This document shows positions 8,580 through 18,613 of a stretch of DNA of 64,000 nt, piece by piece. Source of the stretch: Chryseobacterium taichungense. GTDB lineage: Bacteria; Bacteroidota; Bacteroidia; Flavobacteriales; Weeksellaceae. Under the pieces are notes generated by a model, which worked only from the letters and a program-made list of their open reading frames with translations, did not search any database and was not told the DNA's origin. The stretch is from contig NZ_FOBV01000005.1 in NCBI RefSeq assembly GCF_900109935.1, forward strand, positions 62,001 to 126,000, given 5' to 3'. The first letter of the stretch is position 1, and every line of letters begins with the position of its first letter. The translations under genes and the position numbers were made by a program.

Positions 8580-10208
8580 ATGAAAAATTGCAATCAATCA
8601 CTTTCGACAATACAAAACGAGTTCCTGCAAGGAATTCTAAAACAACTTATCAACGAGCATTACATTATTCGAGAGATTTTATTCAATACCGTTATAACTT
8701 CAAAGCATAAGTATCTCATAATCTGTATGGAGTATACAGCAGATATGGAAGTGCTAAGAAAACAACCTTGGGTAGAAAAAGCATTTAAAGAATATCAGGT
8801 CAAAGTATTTTTCTTCTATACAACACGGCTTAAACAACAGCTTTCTCTTGGACAACCATTATTTGAATTATATTTTAAATCTTCAACAGTTGTTTATCGG
8901 AATGAAATTTACAAAGAGCCTATTTATCAGCAACAGGATTGGAAGAAATTCAAAAAGAAATTCAACACCTATGAGAATGGTTTTTATCACGACCACGATT
9001 TGCTGTTGTCGCAGGTCAACAGCTTTATGTCGGAAAATTCTTCTTTGAGTGTAGTATTGGCTTTCGAAAAACTACTTGCGTACGATTTGGAATATTTGGA
9101 AAACCTGCATTTAGGAACTTCTTCTGATAAAAAGGATTTAAATAAACGGATTAAAGCTTTATCGTTACATATCCCTGAAATCCAAAAGATATTTGTGACA
9201 CAACATAGTGATTCTTATTATCTTCTAAGCTTATGTGAAGAAGTGAAGAAAGGTTCAACAGAAGATGATACGATTTATATTGACGAGATGTATCAGGCAT
9301 TTACTATTGCCGAGAAAAGTTTATACGGTTTGATTCAGGAGCGCTTTGAAAAGCTTAAAAAATTAATTAAATCTTCTATCCCGGAACAAGATGAATTTGA
9401 GATATCTCTTGATTCAGATAAAAAGGATGAAATTCTTGAGAAAGCAGTAAAAATCATCACGGATAATAAAGAGATAGAGGAAATTTACATCTATAATAAG
9501 TTTATTTATGGAGAAATAACCACCTACTATTTATTGCTGATTGGTTATAATGTAAGCAATGATTTCTTGAGAAATATCAGATATAAAATAAGAAGTAAAA
9601 CCACTAAGAAATATGATTTTGTCATCATCGCTCACGACCGTCAATGGATTCAGAAAAAATTATTTATACATCAAGGTTTTTTTGAAAAGATTATACAAAT
9701 CAAAAATAAAATTTATGAATCAAATCCTTTTCATCCCGAACCACATTGGGAGTATCCTCACGATGGTTCTTTTGGATTTTATCAAACTCTAAAAAGTTTT
9801 TATGGTATTACCGATAAATGCGCAAGACAAATCACACAGATAATAGAAAGTGTGGACAAGAACCACCAAGGTCTACCATATCTGTTTTCTTTGTTTTTTC
9901 TTTCATTTTGCAAGACCTATATTTTTGCAAAGCTTTTTTATGAGCCACATTATCTGCCAAGTCATTTCTTATGGAAGTTGTGTTTGTATGCAAATCCGGA
10001 ATTGAAAAAGGTAGAATACCAATTTGATGAGTTTCGTCTTAAATTCTTCACTTTTTTAGACCACAATCGAACATTGCATCATAGAGCAGACATCTTTGAA
10101 AAAGGGGATTTAGATACAATAAAATCGATTACCGTTACATTAATGAATGAGTTACGTCTCTTAGAAAATCTTAAAAGCGTATCATACTCTAATGAATCAG
10201 TTGAGTAA
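8580..10208 (+). CDS. Large unknown protein with internal repeat, possibly degenerate nucleotidyltransferase-like
   Basis: A 542-aa cytoplasmic protein. Residues about 20-110 and 285-375 look like two copies of one alpha/beta unit: each has a beta strand with alternating Ile/Tyr (ILFNTVI; IYIYNKFI), then YLIICMEY or YYLLLIGY, then a helix, then VFFFYTT or DFVIIAHD. This recalls the minimal nucleotidyltransferase fold but lacks clear GS...DxD catalytic residues. The C-terminal 130 residues are helical. It is the last gene of the operon, followed by a terminator-like hairpin at 10319. Function unknown; the fold suggestion is tentative. Confidence 0.6.
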   Translation: MKNCNQSLSTIQNEFLQGILKQLINEHYIIREILFNTVITSKHKYLIICMEYTADMEVLRKQPWVEKAFKEYQVKVFFFYTTRLKQQLSLGQPLFELYFKSSTVVYRNEIYKEPIYQQQDWKKFKKKFNTYENGFYHDHDLLLSQVNSFMSENSSLSVVLAFEKLLAYDLEYLENLHLGTSSDKKDLNKRIKALSLHIPEIQKIFVTQHSDSYYLLSLCEEVKKGSTEDDTIYIDEMYQAFTIAEKSLYGLIQERFEKLKKLIKSSIPEQDEFEISLDSDKKDEILEKAVKIITDNKEIEEIYIYNKFIYGEITTYYLLLIGYNVSNDFLRNIRYKIRSKTTKKYDFVIIAHDRQWIQKKLFIHQGFFEKIIQIKNKIYESNPFHPEPHWEYPHDGSFGFYQTLKSFYGITDKCARQITQIIESVDKNHQGLPYLFSLFFLSFCKTYIFAKLFYEPHYLPSHFLWKLCLYANPELKKVEYQFDEFRLKFFTFLDHNRTLHHRADIFEKGDLDTIKSITVTLMNELRLLENLKSVSYSNESVE

Positions 10209-10318
10209 TCCAATTACAATATTTTAATTTGAAAAATAAGATTGTAATAAAATAAGATATAAGAAATATTAGCACCTAAATCAGTATCTTAAAATAAAAT
10301 ATATTGCTTATAACGAAT

Positions 10319-10345
10319 TACCTCGAAATTTTCGGGGTATTTTAT
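10319..10345 (+). terminator. Hairpin terminator after the unknown operon
   Basis: Arms TACCTCGAA (10319-10327) and TTCGGGGTA (10331-10339 region) pair with one G-T wobble and are followed by a TTTTATTA stretch. It lies about 110 bp after the stop of the 542-aa gene. Confidence 0.5.
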
Positions 10346-10439
10346 TATATAAAATTTTTATGTTATTAGAAACAGACAAATAATTATAGAAAAATTGTAA
10401 GTTTATGTGATTATTATAGTTATAAAAGATGTTAAAAAA

Positions 10440-10820
10440 ATGAAAGAAAGTGCCTACGCAATTTTATCAAGAATTTTAAAGCTAAAATTTGGGAAACAGC
10501 TTAAAGATAGTGGTGTAGAGTTTCATTGTATTTATAAAATGATTAATCTCGAAACTGATAAAGAAAATTACCTTTTGGTTCTTAATGATACAGAAATAAG
10601 ATTTGTAAAAAATAGAGATTTCATTGGTCATTTTATTCGTTTTTTATCTTCCAATTTGGAAAAACTCAATAAAAGATACCAATATTTAATCAATTTAGAG
10701 CCTGATGAGTTTAGTGATGAAATAAGTATAGAAAGAGAATATAAGGAAATCGATTATTATATTTACAAACAAAATGAATTACTCAATTTATTTACTGATT
10801 TTAAACAAAAATCAGAGTAA
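10440..10820 (+). CDS. Small unknown protein upstream of the STAND gene
   Basis: A 126-aa protein when started at the ATG at 10440; a GTG at 10407 is an alternative. It is rich in Lys, Glu and Tyr and probably helical at the C-terminus, with no domain that I recognise. It precedes the frameshifted STAND NTPase gene by 79 bp in the same orientation, so it could be a small accessory gene of that system. Confidence 0.55.
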   Translation: MKESAYAILSRILKLKFGKQLKDSGVEFHCIYKMINLETDKENYLLVLNDTEIRFVKNRDFIGHFIRFLSSNLEKLNKRYQYLINLEPDEFSDEISIEREYKEIDYYIYKQNELLNLFTDFKQKSE

Positions 10821-10899
10821 AGCTATTTCAAGACCATAAATTTTTTCAAATTTTTAAAGCTCTTTAATAATAAAACCTTAAATTTTTTTTCAAATAAAA

Positions 10900-13771
10900 A
10901 TGATTGAAATAGATTTAGACTCAATAAAAATCTTCAAAAGAAATACTGAAGCGATATTTACTAATAGAGGATTTTACTATCAATACTTATCTATTTTAAG
11001 AAATTGGGTGACAAATTTTATAAACAATATTGATAACCCAATCTATACGGAAGTTGAAAATGATATTAAGGAAGTGGGAGAAAAATATGTTTTCACTCAA
11101 TTGAAATGCTATTCTTCGGACTTCAGTTTAAATTCTAAAGAGATTAAAAGTTCTATTTTCGATTTTTTTATCACATATTTAAAATATAGACAAGATAATA
11201 TCTATCCTGTCTTTTCATTTATAACCAACACCAGCATAAAGAAAAATGAGAAGCTGTTAGGTAAATGGCTTAATAGAGATGTTTTCAATAATGACAAAGA
11301 CTTGGAACTTTTAAAGAAAAGGAATGTCGATATACTTAAAAGCGAATCAAATAAAATCAGACAATCAAAACTTAACCGCCAAAATCTTGCGGCACATCTC
11401 AAACAAGAAATAAATAATAGCTATAAATCTTTCTGTTCTATTTTGTTGGATGAGTTGCTCATTGAAGATTTTTGTAGAAGCATCAGGTGGGAATTCGGTG
11501 AACTAACTACCGAAGAGGCTATTGATAAATTAAAACTTGAAATTTTCACATTACTAAAAGATAAATCATTCAATGGTAGATCTGCGGAAATCATCTTTAG
11601 AGTTTTGCTTTCTGAAATCAATAGATGCTCTCAAGAAACAGAAAAATCTAAAAGATGTATTACCAATTCTGATTTACGAAAGCTATTAGAACTTACTGAT
11701 GTTGATATTCAGAATAGAATTGATTCAAAATTTATCAATTTAATCGGAGTAGAGATAGAAGAATTGAAGGATAGAATTAAGAATATAGAAACTATACAGG
11801 AAAAACAAACGTCAGAAATAAAGAAGCTGAAACCGCGTCATTTAGTAGAAACTGACCTTACTCTAATTCCTTACGTTAATAATGTAGATGATATTATCGG
11901 CTGGAACAATGAAATTGTAGAAGTTTTTAACATTCTAAATCAAAAAAAATATAGTTTCAATACATAATTTTGGAGGTATTGGTAAAACTACTTTTGTAAG
12001 GAAACTCTTATTTAATCACCGACATAACTTTAATAATGTTATTTGGCTGACCATTGAAAAATCTCTGCATAGCGCATTTGTTTTAAATGACCTTTTAATT
12101 TCCAATCTTCATATTTACTTAGATAAAGAACATACCATTGAACAGCAATTCAATTTAATTCTCAATGAGTTAGAAAAGTATGGCGACAATAATCTCATTG
12201 TACTGGATATTCAGAAAGGCGCAGAAAATATTGAGGATTTAAATAAAATTTCAAGCTTAATAAATTGGAAAAAAATAATCATCGCACGTAATAGATTTAA
12301 ATCTTATAATCCATTTCTGCTTCCACATTTAGGTTTTGAAGAAGCAAAAGCTCTCTTTCAATTACACTATTCACAAGAGAGTATAGATGATAATACTTAT
12401 AAAGAATTTTTTGAATATATTGATTATAACAATCTTATTATTGAATTAGTTGCTAAAACTATCGAAAATAGCTTTGATTTAACGCTGGAATTTGTTTTGG
12501 ATTCTTTAAAAAAACAAAATCTAAATAATCAGTTATTAAAAATCGATATTGAACTTTCTGAAGAAGAAAATAAATCGATTCAAATTTTTGACTTTATCCT
12601 ACAAAAATTTTCGATTGATGGCTTAGATAGTAATGAAAAATATTTTTTAGAATATCTTTCTTTGTTGCCTTCATCTAGCATCATCATTGAAGATTTAATC
12701 CTAATTTGCGGAAAAGATTATGTTGAAAGTAATAAAATATATTTTGCAAACGTAATTAATTCTTTAGAAAAAAAAGGATTTTTACAATACGAAAATGGTA
12801 GAAAAAGCATTCAAATTCATAAAATCTTACAAGATTCTATTTTGTATTCTGCAAGAGATGAAAGAAATCCTTTCATTATGTCGTCACGTTACATAGCTTG
12901 GTTATCAGGTAGATTGTCCGATGGATATAATAATCCAAAAGAATCGTTTAGATTTCTAAAATATGCCGAATCCATTCTGAATTCTATAAAAGAAGAATAC
13001 CGTCATAGCGTTTATCAACCTCTTTTAATGTTGGAAAACGAATACCTTCATCTTTCAGCGTTTTTCTTTATTCGTGATGATAATTCAGAGCTTTGGAAGG
13101 ATTTGATTAAAAGAAGCGAAAATTATTTAGGGAAGGAAGATATTGCCTTAGCTGCTATGTATAACAATCTAGCACTAAGTTTAAAGCCTAAAAAAGCAAT
13201 TGAAAAAATTATTGTCTATCTAAATAAAGCTGTTAAAATATACTATAAAAATGCTGGCAGTTATAAAGATGGAGACTTATTGATGTTTATAACAATACTT
13301 AATAATCTCGCACAGGCATACCTAGTAAAAAGTGATGTTGATAGTGCTATTAAATGTTTTAATAAAGTATCTGCTCTCCGAAAAAAATATTATTTTTATA
13401 GCGATGCGCAAATCGGAGTTGGTTATACCATACTATCAGAACTCTACCGAACATCTAAAAATTTTGACAAATCCGAAGCTCTAATTAAAGAAGCAATTCG
13501 ATATCATAATTTAATTCCTATTGAAAGAAGAAGTAATTTTTTGCTTTCCAGTTATTATAGTAAACTTTCTGAATATTCCTTACTGAAAAATAATATTGAG
13601 GATGCTATTATCCATCAGCAAAAGTGCGTTGAAATTTTAGAAGCGCAAGAAATAAGAAATAACCACATCGTTGCGATGTATCAGTTTTTGATTGATTTGT
13701 ATAAAGTCTCTAATGATTACGAATCCGTAAAGAAATACAAGGATAAGCAGAATTTAATAGATTGTAAATGA
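10900..13771 (+). pseudogene. STAND NTPase (DUF4297-like nuclease, NB-ARC, TPR), frameshifted at an A8 tract
   Basis: Two reading frames together encode about 957 residues. The first (10900-11967) begins with a PD-(D/E)XK-like nuclease domain of the DUF4297/Cap4 type: RGFYYQYLSIL, Glu-x-Asp in TEVENDIKEV and FTQLKCYS as the QxK motif. Continuing in the next frame from about 11945, the NTPase shows Walker A GGIGKTT, NVIWLTIEK, a Walker B-like LIVLDI and IIIARN. A winged-helix region and TPR-like repeats fill 12600-13771. The first frame ends TAA at 11965, just past an A8 run at 11942. Removing one A would give one continuous protein. The architecture is that of Avs-like antiphage STAND nucleases. 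The break may be real decay, phase variation or a base-call error. Confidence 0.75.
11942..11949 (+). repeat. A8 homopolymer at the STAND frameshift
   Basis: Eight adenines preceded by C and followed by TATAG. With seven adenines the frames join as LNQKNIVSIHNFGGIGKTT, placing an NB-ARC-like strand directly before the Walker A loop. The needed shift is +1, so ordinary -1 ribosomal slippage would not restore the frame. Confidence 0.7.
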
Positions 13772-13818
13772 ATATGTGGAAAAGTAATTATTATAAAAGT
13801 TGAATATTAATTATTTTT

Positions 13819-16314
13819 CTACTGAACTTCAATTTCAATAGGGATTTCAATCATATTTTTAACAGTCGTGTACAGTTCGATGTCTTGTGCAGGTGTCTCC
13901 AATGAAATAATTAACGAATAACGTGTTTTGGTTTCTACTTTTCCTAAATGCTTTCTTTCGCGCCACCAACCAATGATAGGGTAAACAGCAATGTGATTGC
14001 AAGTTGCCAATTCGGCTGCTGTCAATTCCATATAGTCGGAATGGATAGAGCCACTGCTTCTGTTATTAGTGCCGATTGCCCATCTATTGCTACCGGAGTT
14101 TCCGTTTATTTCCTCGTTTTCTTCTCTTGCTGCAATATTTACTCGTTTTCTAAAATCTTCCTCACTGTCACCTACATTGTTAACATCAAAACGTAAACCG
14201 TGTGACTGATAACGATATTTGTCTTTCCAACCAATTTCTCCTGCACCAGGCTCTATAAAATACGAAAGTGTAATTTTCATTTTTACAGGTATTTCACCCA
14301 TTTCTAACAACAATTCGCTTGCCCAAGGTAAATTGAAAAAGTGGATTTCATTAGTTTCAGGAGTATTACTGTTTTCTTTGAATTTGAATGGTTGAATAAT
14401 TTCCTGTGCAATGTATGTTAAAGCACTTTCCTGACTATACAGTGCCCGGTCCAGATTTGGAATACCAAATCCAAAAGTTCGCAGTAAATTTGTAATATCT
14501 CTTTTATTATTTTGTTTTTCGTGCTGATTATACATCGCTTCACTCCAACTAGCAGAATGAATTATTAAACCTCTTATCGTTTCTGCCCAAGCGGTTGGAT
14601 ATTCGTAAGCAACTTTTGCAGCGAACCAAGATGCCTGTGCAGCTGCGGCACTTGTTGCCCAAATAGTATCAAAATGCCGTCTAGTTGTAAATTGTTTTGA
14701 GGTTGACAGTAATTCTAAATCTTCGTGTCCTGTAATATTATTATCAGTTGCTTTCAACAGGTTTCCGCCTTCAAAAACGACATCAGGTTTTACCGCCCAT
14801 TTTCTTTCCCAAACTAAGGACGTACAGCTATAAGGAGAAATTTGTCCCTCGTTGGCAATAGGTGTATGATTTTGAAAATTTGAATCAGTGACTTGTATTT
14901 TATCAGTATAAGCTCCAGCGACCAAAGCGTTCCACGCTTGAGCGGGATTTTGGACAGAGGATGTAAAGTTTGAATTAGGATAATTTTGCCACGATTCATC
15001 ATCATTTACATTTCCTGCGGAAATAATTATTAATCGCTGATTTTCACCTTCGCCATAAGCCAAATTATCCACTGCTCCGGACCACGAAGAAGGTCTTCCT
15101 CTATAGGTATCTTCTGATGATGTAACCGCCATACAATAAACCAAAACAATATTCGGATTTTGGATTTCTGCTCTTGCGATTCCTTGTGCTGTTATATCAC
15201 CCCATAATTCTCGTGGATTTTCGCCCTGATTGGGTAAAATTATCACAGAACATAATTTATGTGTAAGCGAAACTTCATTTTGGGAAATAAGTAATTGCTC
15301 CATTTGTCCGTAACCAGCAAGCCCAGCCATTAGTGTTCCGTGTCCTGACCCATTCGCGTGGTCGTTTGTTCCCCAAGTACTATCGACTGTCAAAGTATTG
15401 GTATCATCAATAAGTGGCTGCAATAGTTGATGCCCATTATTTACACCTGTATCTAAAATACATACTTTAACATTGCTTTCTATAATGTGGGTTCTACATA
15501 GTAAATCATCAACCCAAGCCTGTTGTTCAATACGACTTTCCTTTACCCAAAATCCTGCTGGTTCCTGTCCTATACGAAACTCTGCTAATAAATCACTTTG
15601 TAACATTAACTCAATCAACTGTTGTCGATTGGCGTTTATCAGCAAAACTGCTCTTTCAGGAAAAATAATGCTATTATGCTTTACTTCAATTCCAATATTT
15701 TGAAGTGTTGTAAGAAATTCTGCAATTTGCCTCTGCTCTTGGTTTTCTTTGGTGTCTACATTCAGCCACGCTTCACACCACTTTGCTGTATCCGCCGGAA
15801 TTAGTTGTGGATTATCTGTCCATAAACCTTCTAATAGTGCTATACTTACATCTTCAATACTATTTACCAGTGGCGCATTTTTAGGCTGCCCCTTTTCAGT
15901 TTCCTCCTGTTGGTATTTTTGAATCTTAGTAATAAAATGTCCTTCCTTGCCATTTGGAACGTACACTGTTGCTCTTACTTGTATTTCTTCGCCAACGGAA
16001 ATTTCTTTGACATTCAATAACCGAATACCTTTTCTTAGGTCTTCTAAGCTTTTGGTAATCAAATCGTGGTCTGTAGCACTGGTAAACTGAATATACGTTC
16101 CTTCTCTTGTGGCGATATGCTGAGCACTTCTCTGTTCTTGTATTTGTTCCTTTTGTCGCCAAATTTGCTCAAATTCTTGTAACAATTTTTGACTGTGTGA
16201 TGCTCTATCACGAACAGGAAATGGCTTAGGTGCAATTGGAACACCTCGGGTTTTATATTTTTCGCTACTTACATTTCCTGATATGAAGATGTGTTTGTAT
16301 GATGCCATTCCCAA
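13819..16314 (-). CDS. S8 subtilisin-like serine protease paired with AAA ATPase
   Basis: An 831-aa protein with the subtilase triad: Asp in VCILDTGVN (near residue 286), His in GSGHGTLMAG (near 324) and Ser in ATSAAAAQ (near 566), plus the oxyanion Asn in SAGNVNDD. No signal peptide is present, so it acts in the cytoplasm. An N-terminal region of about 270 residues and a C-terminal region of about 200 residues flank the catalytic domain. It follows the AAA ATPase gene by 2 nt, indicating one complex or pathway. I recall such AAA-subtilase pairs as recurrent in accessory DNA; a defence role is inferred, also from the convergent STAND gene. Confidence 0.88.
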   Translation of the reverse strand: MGMASYKHIFISGNVSSEKYKTRGVPIAPKPFPVRDRASHSQKLLQEFEQIWRQKEQIQEQRSAQHIATREGTYIQFTSATDHDLITKSLEDLRKGIRLLNVKEISVGEEIQVRATVYVPNGKEGHFITKIQKYQQEETEKGQPKNAPLVNSIEDVSIALLEGLWTDNPQLIPADTAKWCEAWLNVDTKENQEQRQIAEFLTTLQNIGIEVKHNSIIFPERAVLLINANRQQLIELMLQSDLLAEFRIGQEPAGFWVKESRIEQQAWVDDLLCRTHIIESNVKVCILDTGVNNGHQLLQPLIDDTNTLTVDSTWGTNDHANGSGHGTLMAGLAGYGQMEQLLISQNEVSLTHKLCSVIILPNQGENPRELWGDITAQGIARAEIQNPNIVLVYCMAVTSSEDTYRGRPSSWSGAVDNLAYGEGENQRLIIISAGNVNDDESWQNYPNSNFTSSVQNPAQAWNALVAGAYTDKIQVTDSNFQNHTPIANEGQISPYSCTSLVWERKWAVKPDVVFEGGNLLKATDNNITGHEDLELLSTSKQFTTRRHFDTIWATSAAAAQASWFAAKVAYEYPTAWAETIRGLIIHSASWSEAMYNQHEKQNNKRDITNLLRTFGFGIPNLDRALYSQESALTYIAQEIIQPFKFKENSNTPETNEIHFFNLPWASELLLEMGEIPVKMKITLSYFIEPGAGEIGWKDKYRYQSHGLRFDVNNVGDSEEDFRKRVNIAAREENEEINGNSGSNRWAIGTNNRSSGSIHSDYMELTAAELATCNHIAVYPIIGWWRERKHLGKVETKTRYSLIISLETPAQDIELYTTVKNMIEIPIEIEVQ

Positions 16315-16316
16315 AA

Positions 16317-17270
16317 TTATTTATGATAGGCTGCATTACGGTCTTTAATTGCCTTTAAAATTAACTGATTATTCATCGGCTGCTTTTCATTCAAAACCGT
16401 TTCTTTAATAGCATCAATACAGGCAAGAGATATTTCAGCGTGACTTAAGCCATTTATGTCTGGTAACAAATCTTTAAATTTGATTTTTTTACTAAACTGA
16501 GCAAGCCTATTTTTTAACAATTCTTCTTTTTCTTCCAAGTTTGGAAGATTATATAAAATTACATCGTCAAATCTACGGAAAAGAGCCTGGTCTAATAGTT
16601 CTTTATTATTGGTAATGGCAATTATAAGACTATCGGAATTGTCCCTTTCGATAAATTGGAGGAAAGAATTTAGAACTCTTCTCATTTCTCCCACGTCATT
16701 ATCTCGACTTCGTTCGCCTCCGATAGCGTCAAATTCATCAAATAGATATACTCCTTGACGTTGTTCGATTAAATCAAATATTTGGCGAAGTTTGGCACTG
16801 GTTTCTCCCATAAATTTTGTTACCATTTTATCCATCAAAATAGTATAAAGTGGAAGATTTAACTCATTAGCAAGAATGGATGCCGTCAAGGTTTTACCTG
16901 TCCCTGGAGGACCTGAAAGTAAAATTTTTCTACGGTTTTCTAAATCGTGTTTACGAAGTTTGTCTCGTTGTACGAATTCTGAAATAATGCGATTTATTTT
17001 AGATTTAATATCGTGTGGTGCAATCATATCGAAAAGATTGACCGCAGGCACATTTTCTTGTATCAAGCCTTGCAAATCAGGTGAAAATACTTTATTTCTT
17101 TGCTTTGTTTCCTTTGCTTTGTCTATAATAGTTTTTATTTCATCAGCGACAAAGGTATGCCCCAGTTTGGCTTCGTGGGCAGCTATTTGCAAAGCAACAG
17201 TTGTAAACCTTTCAGGTTCGTTGTTGTAATGCGATTTGATTAAAGATATTATGTATTCAGCTTTTGCCAT
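16317..17270 (-). CDS. AAA+ ATPase partner of the S8 protease
   Basis: A 317-aa AAA+ protein of the FtsH/Vps4-like branch: Walker A GPPGTGKT, pore-loop region KMVTKFMGET, Walker B GVYLFDEFDA, sensor 1 AITNN and arginine fingers in LFRRFDD. The N-terminal 100 residues are helical and may bind a substrate or the protease. It is the first gene of a two-gene operon with the S8 protease. It probably unfolds or delivers proteins to, or senses a trigger for, the protease; that link is inferred. Confidence 0.88.
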   Translation of the reverse strand: MAKAEYIISLIKSHYNNEPERFTTVALQIAAHEAKLGHTFVADEIKTIIDKAKETKQRNKVFSPDLQGLIQENVPAVNLFDMIAPHDIKSKINRIISEFVQRDKLRKHDLENRRKILLSGPPGTGKTLTASILANELNLPLYTILMDKMVTKFMGETSAKLRQIFDLIEQRQGVYLFDEFDAIGGERSRDNDVGEMRRVLNSFLQFIERDNSDSLIIAITNNKELLDQALFRRFDDVILYNLPNLEEKEELLKNRLAQFSKKIKFKDLLPDINGLSHAEISLACIDAIKETVLNEKQPMNNQLILKAIKDRNAAYHK

Positions 17271-17599
17271 TATAGCAAAATTACGTTTTTTTCTAATAGC
17301 ATTCTATCCCAATTTTCAATTTGCTCAACATTTGGATTTGAAAGGCTAGAAATTTATAAATTATAAAGTTGATAATATTTGTGTGATTCTGAATCTTATT
17401 AAACGATAATATATTTTAAAGTTTTCAGGAAAAAGCTGTATCGCTTGAAAACTAAGCTTTTATAAGGATAATCAAAGAAGTCAGGTAACGATTTGGTAAC
17501 GGTGCCTATTGCTTTGCTTTTCAATATGTTTCCGTTAACTCATAACAAATATATGCAAAAAAATATTTGTTCCGAAAAAATCAATAATTATGTTGAAAT
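17271..17599. other. AT-rich intergenic region between divergent AAA and sensor operons
   Basis: No gene is visible in this stretch. It contains two close copies of GGTAACG-like text at about 17484-17504 (GGTAACGATTTGGTAACG), resembling arm-type sites seen upstream of Bacteroidota integrase genes, including GTAACGTTTTAGTAAC near 34569. No integrase is adjacent, so this may be a relic. Promoters for both flanking operons must lie here or just downstream. Confidence 0.35.
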
Positions 17600-17646
17600 A
17601 TAGGTAAATTACCTATTGATTATATGTCTTTCTAATCTGAAATTTG
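17600..17646 (+). promoter_or_regulatory. Operator-promoter of the sensor operon
   Basis: A perfect palindrome ATAGGTAAATTACCTAT (17600-17616; 8-bp arms, one central base) overlaps a TTG -33 element at 17616-17618. Exactly 20 bp later lies GAAATTTG (17639-17646), one mismatch from the Bacteroidota -7 consensus TAnnTTTG. The same arrangement precedes the gene at 20099. It also shows that the TTG at 17644 cannot be the start of the first gene. Binding by the response regulator encoded in this operon is inferred. Confidence 0.6.
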
Positions 17647-17664
17647 CATTCAAAAATTTTAATT

Positions 17665-17982
17665 ATGTCAATAGATAGAAATACTTCAGAAATTATCACA
17701 TTAAACCAGGCTGTAGAATATACACACGCTTTTCAAGAAAATAACCCTGATTCCATTAGATCTTTTTTTGCAGGTATTGATAAAATTAATCTTATCTTAG
17801 AGCAAGAAAAATGTATTGGTATTCGTATATATAACGGATACGACACTAAATTAGGAAAAAATAATTTGGTCTTGATAGGTGTTGATACAAGTGGAGAAGA
17901 CATTATCAATGGTGTAATCTTAGAACACCTAACCCCTTGTCCTACTACTTGCCCTAAATCAAGTCCATTAGTAGAAATATAG
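17665..17982 (+). CDS. Small unknown protein, first gene of the two-component operon
   Basis: A 105-aa protein starting at the ATG at 17665, because an upstream in-frame TTG overlaps the promoter. Residues 30-95 look like an alpha/beta domain (IGIRIYNGYD, LVLIGVDTSGEDI), and the tail carries a Cys pair in CPTTCPKSS. I do not recognise the family. It is the first gene after the palindrome promoter and ends 1 nt before the TTG start of the membrane protein, so it belongs to the signalling operon, possibly as an output or signal-related protein. Confidence 0.62.
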   Translation: MSIDRNTSEIITLNQAVEYTHAFQENNPDSIRSFFAGIDKINLILEQEKCIGIRIYNGYDTKLGKNNLVLIGVDTSGEDIINGVILEHLTPCPTTCPKSSPLVEI

Positions 17983-17983
17983 T

Positions 17984-18613
17984 TTGCACCAAGTATTATT
18001 TTTTGCAGCTCTTTTTATAGGGATTATTCCATACTCTATTCTTATAAAAAGAAAAAAAACTTTTGATTTCAAAGAATCAATAATACCTTTTGTTTGTTTA
18101 ACAGCTATTGCAACTTTGTATGAGTTTTTTGGTTCTGTGATACTAAAAATTAATACAAGCTATTGGTGGCAATTATATTCTCTTTTAGAATTTAGCACAT
18201 TGTACTATTTTTTTTATAAGCTTTTTGGTTCGTCTTATAAAAAGACTTTTTTAGTATTTGTAATATTTCTTTCTTTCACCTACATTCTTTCATTTGTTTT
18301 CTGGGAAGAAAAATTTATTACAATAGCTATTAATAAACTCCCACTTACATTTTTTGTTTTTACATTCTCATTCAAATGGTACAGAGAGCTTTTCCAAAAA
18401 ATGGATATTGAAAATCCTTGGCAAAATTCAACCTTTTATTTTATATCAGGTATTTCAATTTATTATTCAAGTACATTTTTCCTTTTTTTGTTAAGTAAGT
18501 ATATGTTTATAGATAACGGATATCTATATGACTACTGGTTAATTAATGTCTTTGCAACTCTTATTTTGAGAGTATTTTTAATTGTTGGCGTATGGAAAAT
18601 GAGACAGAATTAA
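17984..18613 (+). CDS. Multi-pass membrane protein, likely sensor partner of the kinase
   Basis: A 209-aa protein with about six hydrophobic helices (for example VLFFAALFIGIIPYSIL, FLVFVIFLSFTYILSFVF, FYFISGISIYYSS, LINVFATLILRVFLIVGVW). No ATG lies near the 5' end; the TTG at 17984, 1 nt after the previous stop, is the likely start and implies translational coupling. Its end overlaps the kinase gene by 22 nt. The kinase has only one membrane helix and no periplasmic domain, so this protein may supply the sensing module. Confidence 0.7.
   Translation: MHQVLFFAALFIGIIPYSILIKRKKTFDFKESIIPFVCLTAIATLYEFFGSVILKINTSYWWQLYSLLEFSTLYYFFYKLFGSSYKKTFLVFVIFLSFTYILSFVFWEEKFITIAINKLPLTFFVFTFSFKWYRELFQKMDIENPWQNSTFYFISGISIYYSSTFFLFLLSKYMFIDNGYLYDYWLINVFATLILRVFLIVGVWKMRQN

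Noticed and set aside
11942..11967. Programmed -1 ribosomal frameshift in the STAND gene
   Set aside because: The downstream frame is +1 relative to the upstream frame, so -1 slippage on the A run would enter a different frame.
17484..17504. GGTAACG repeats as a boundary of the mobilizable element
   Set aside because: They resemble text near the 33203 integrase, but no integrase, direct repeat or composition break marks an element end here; kept only as a possible relic.
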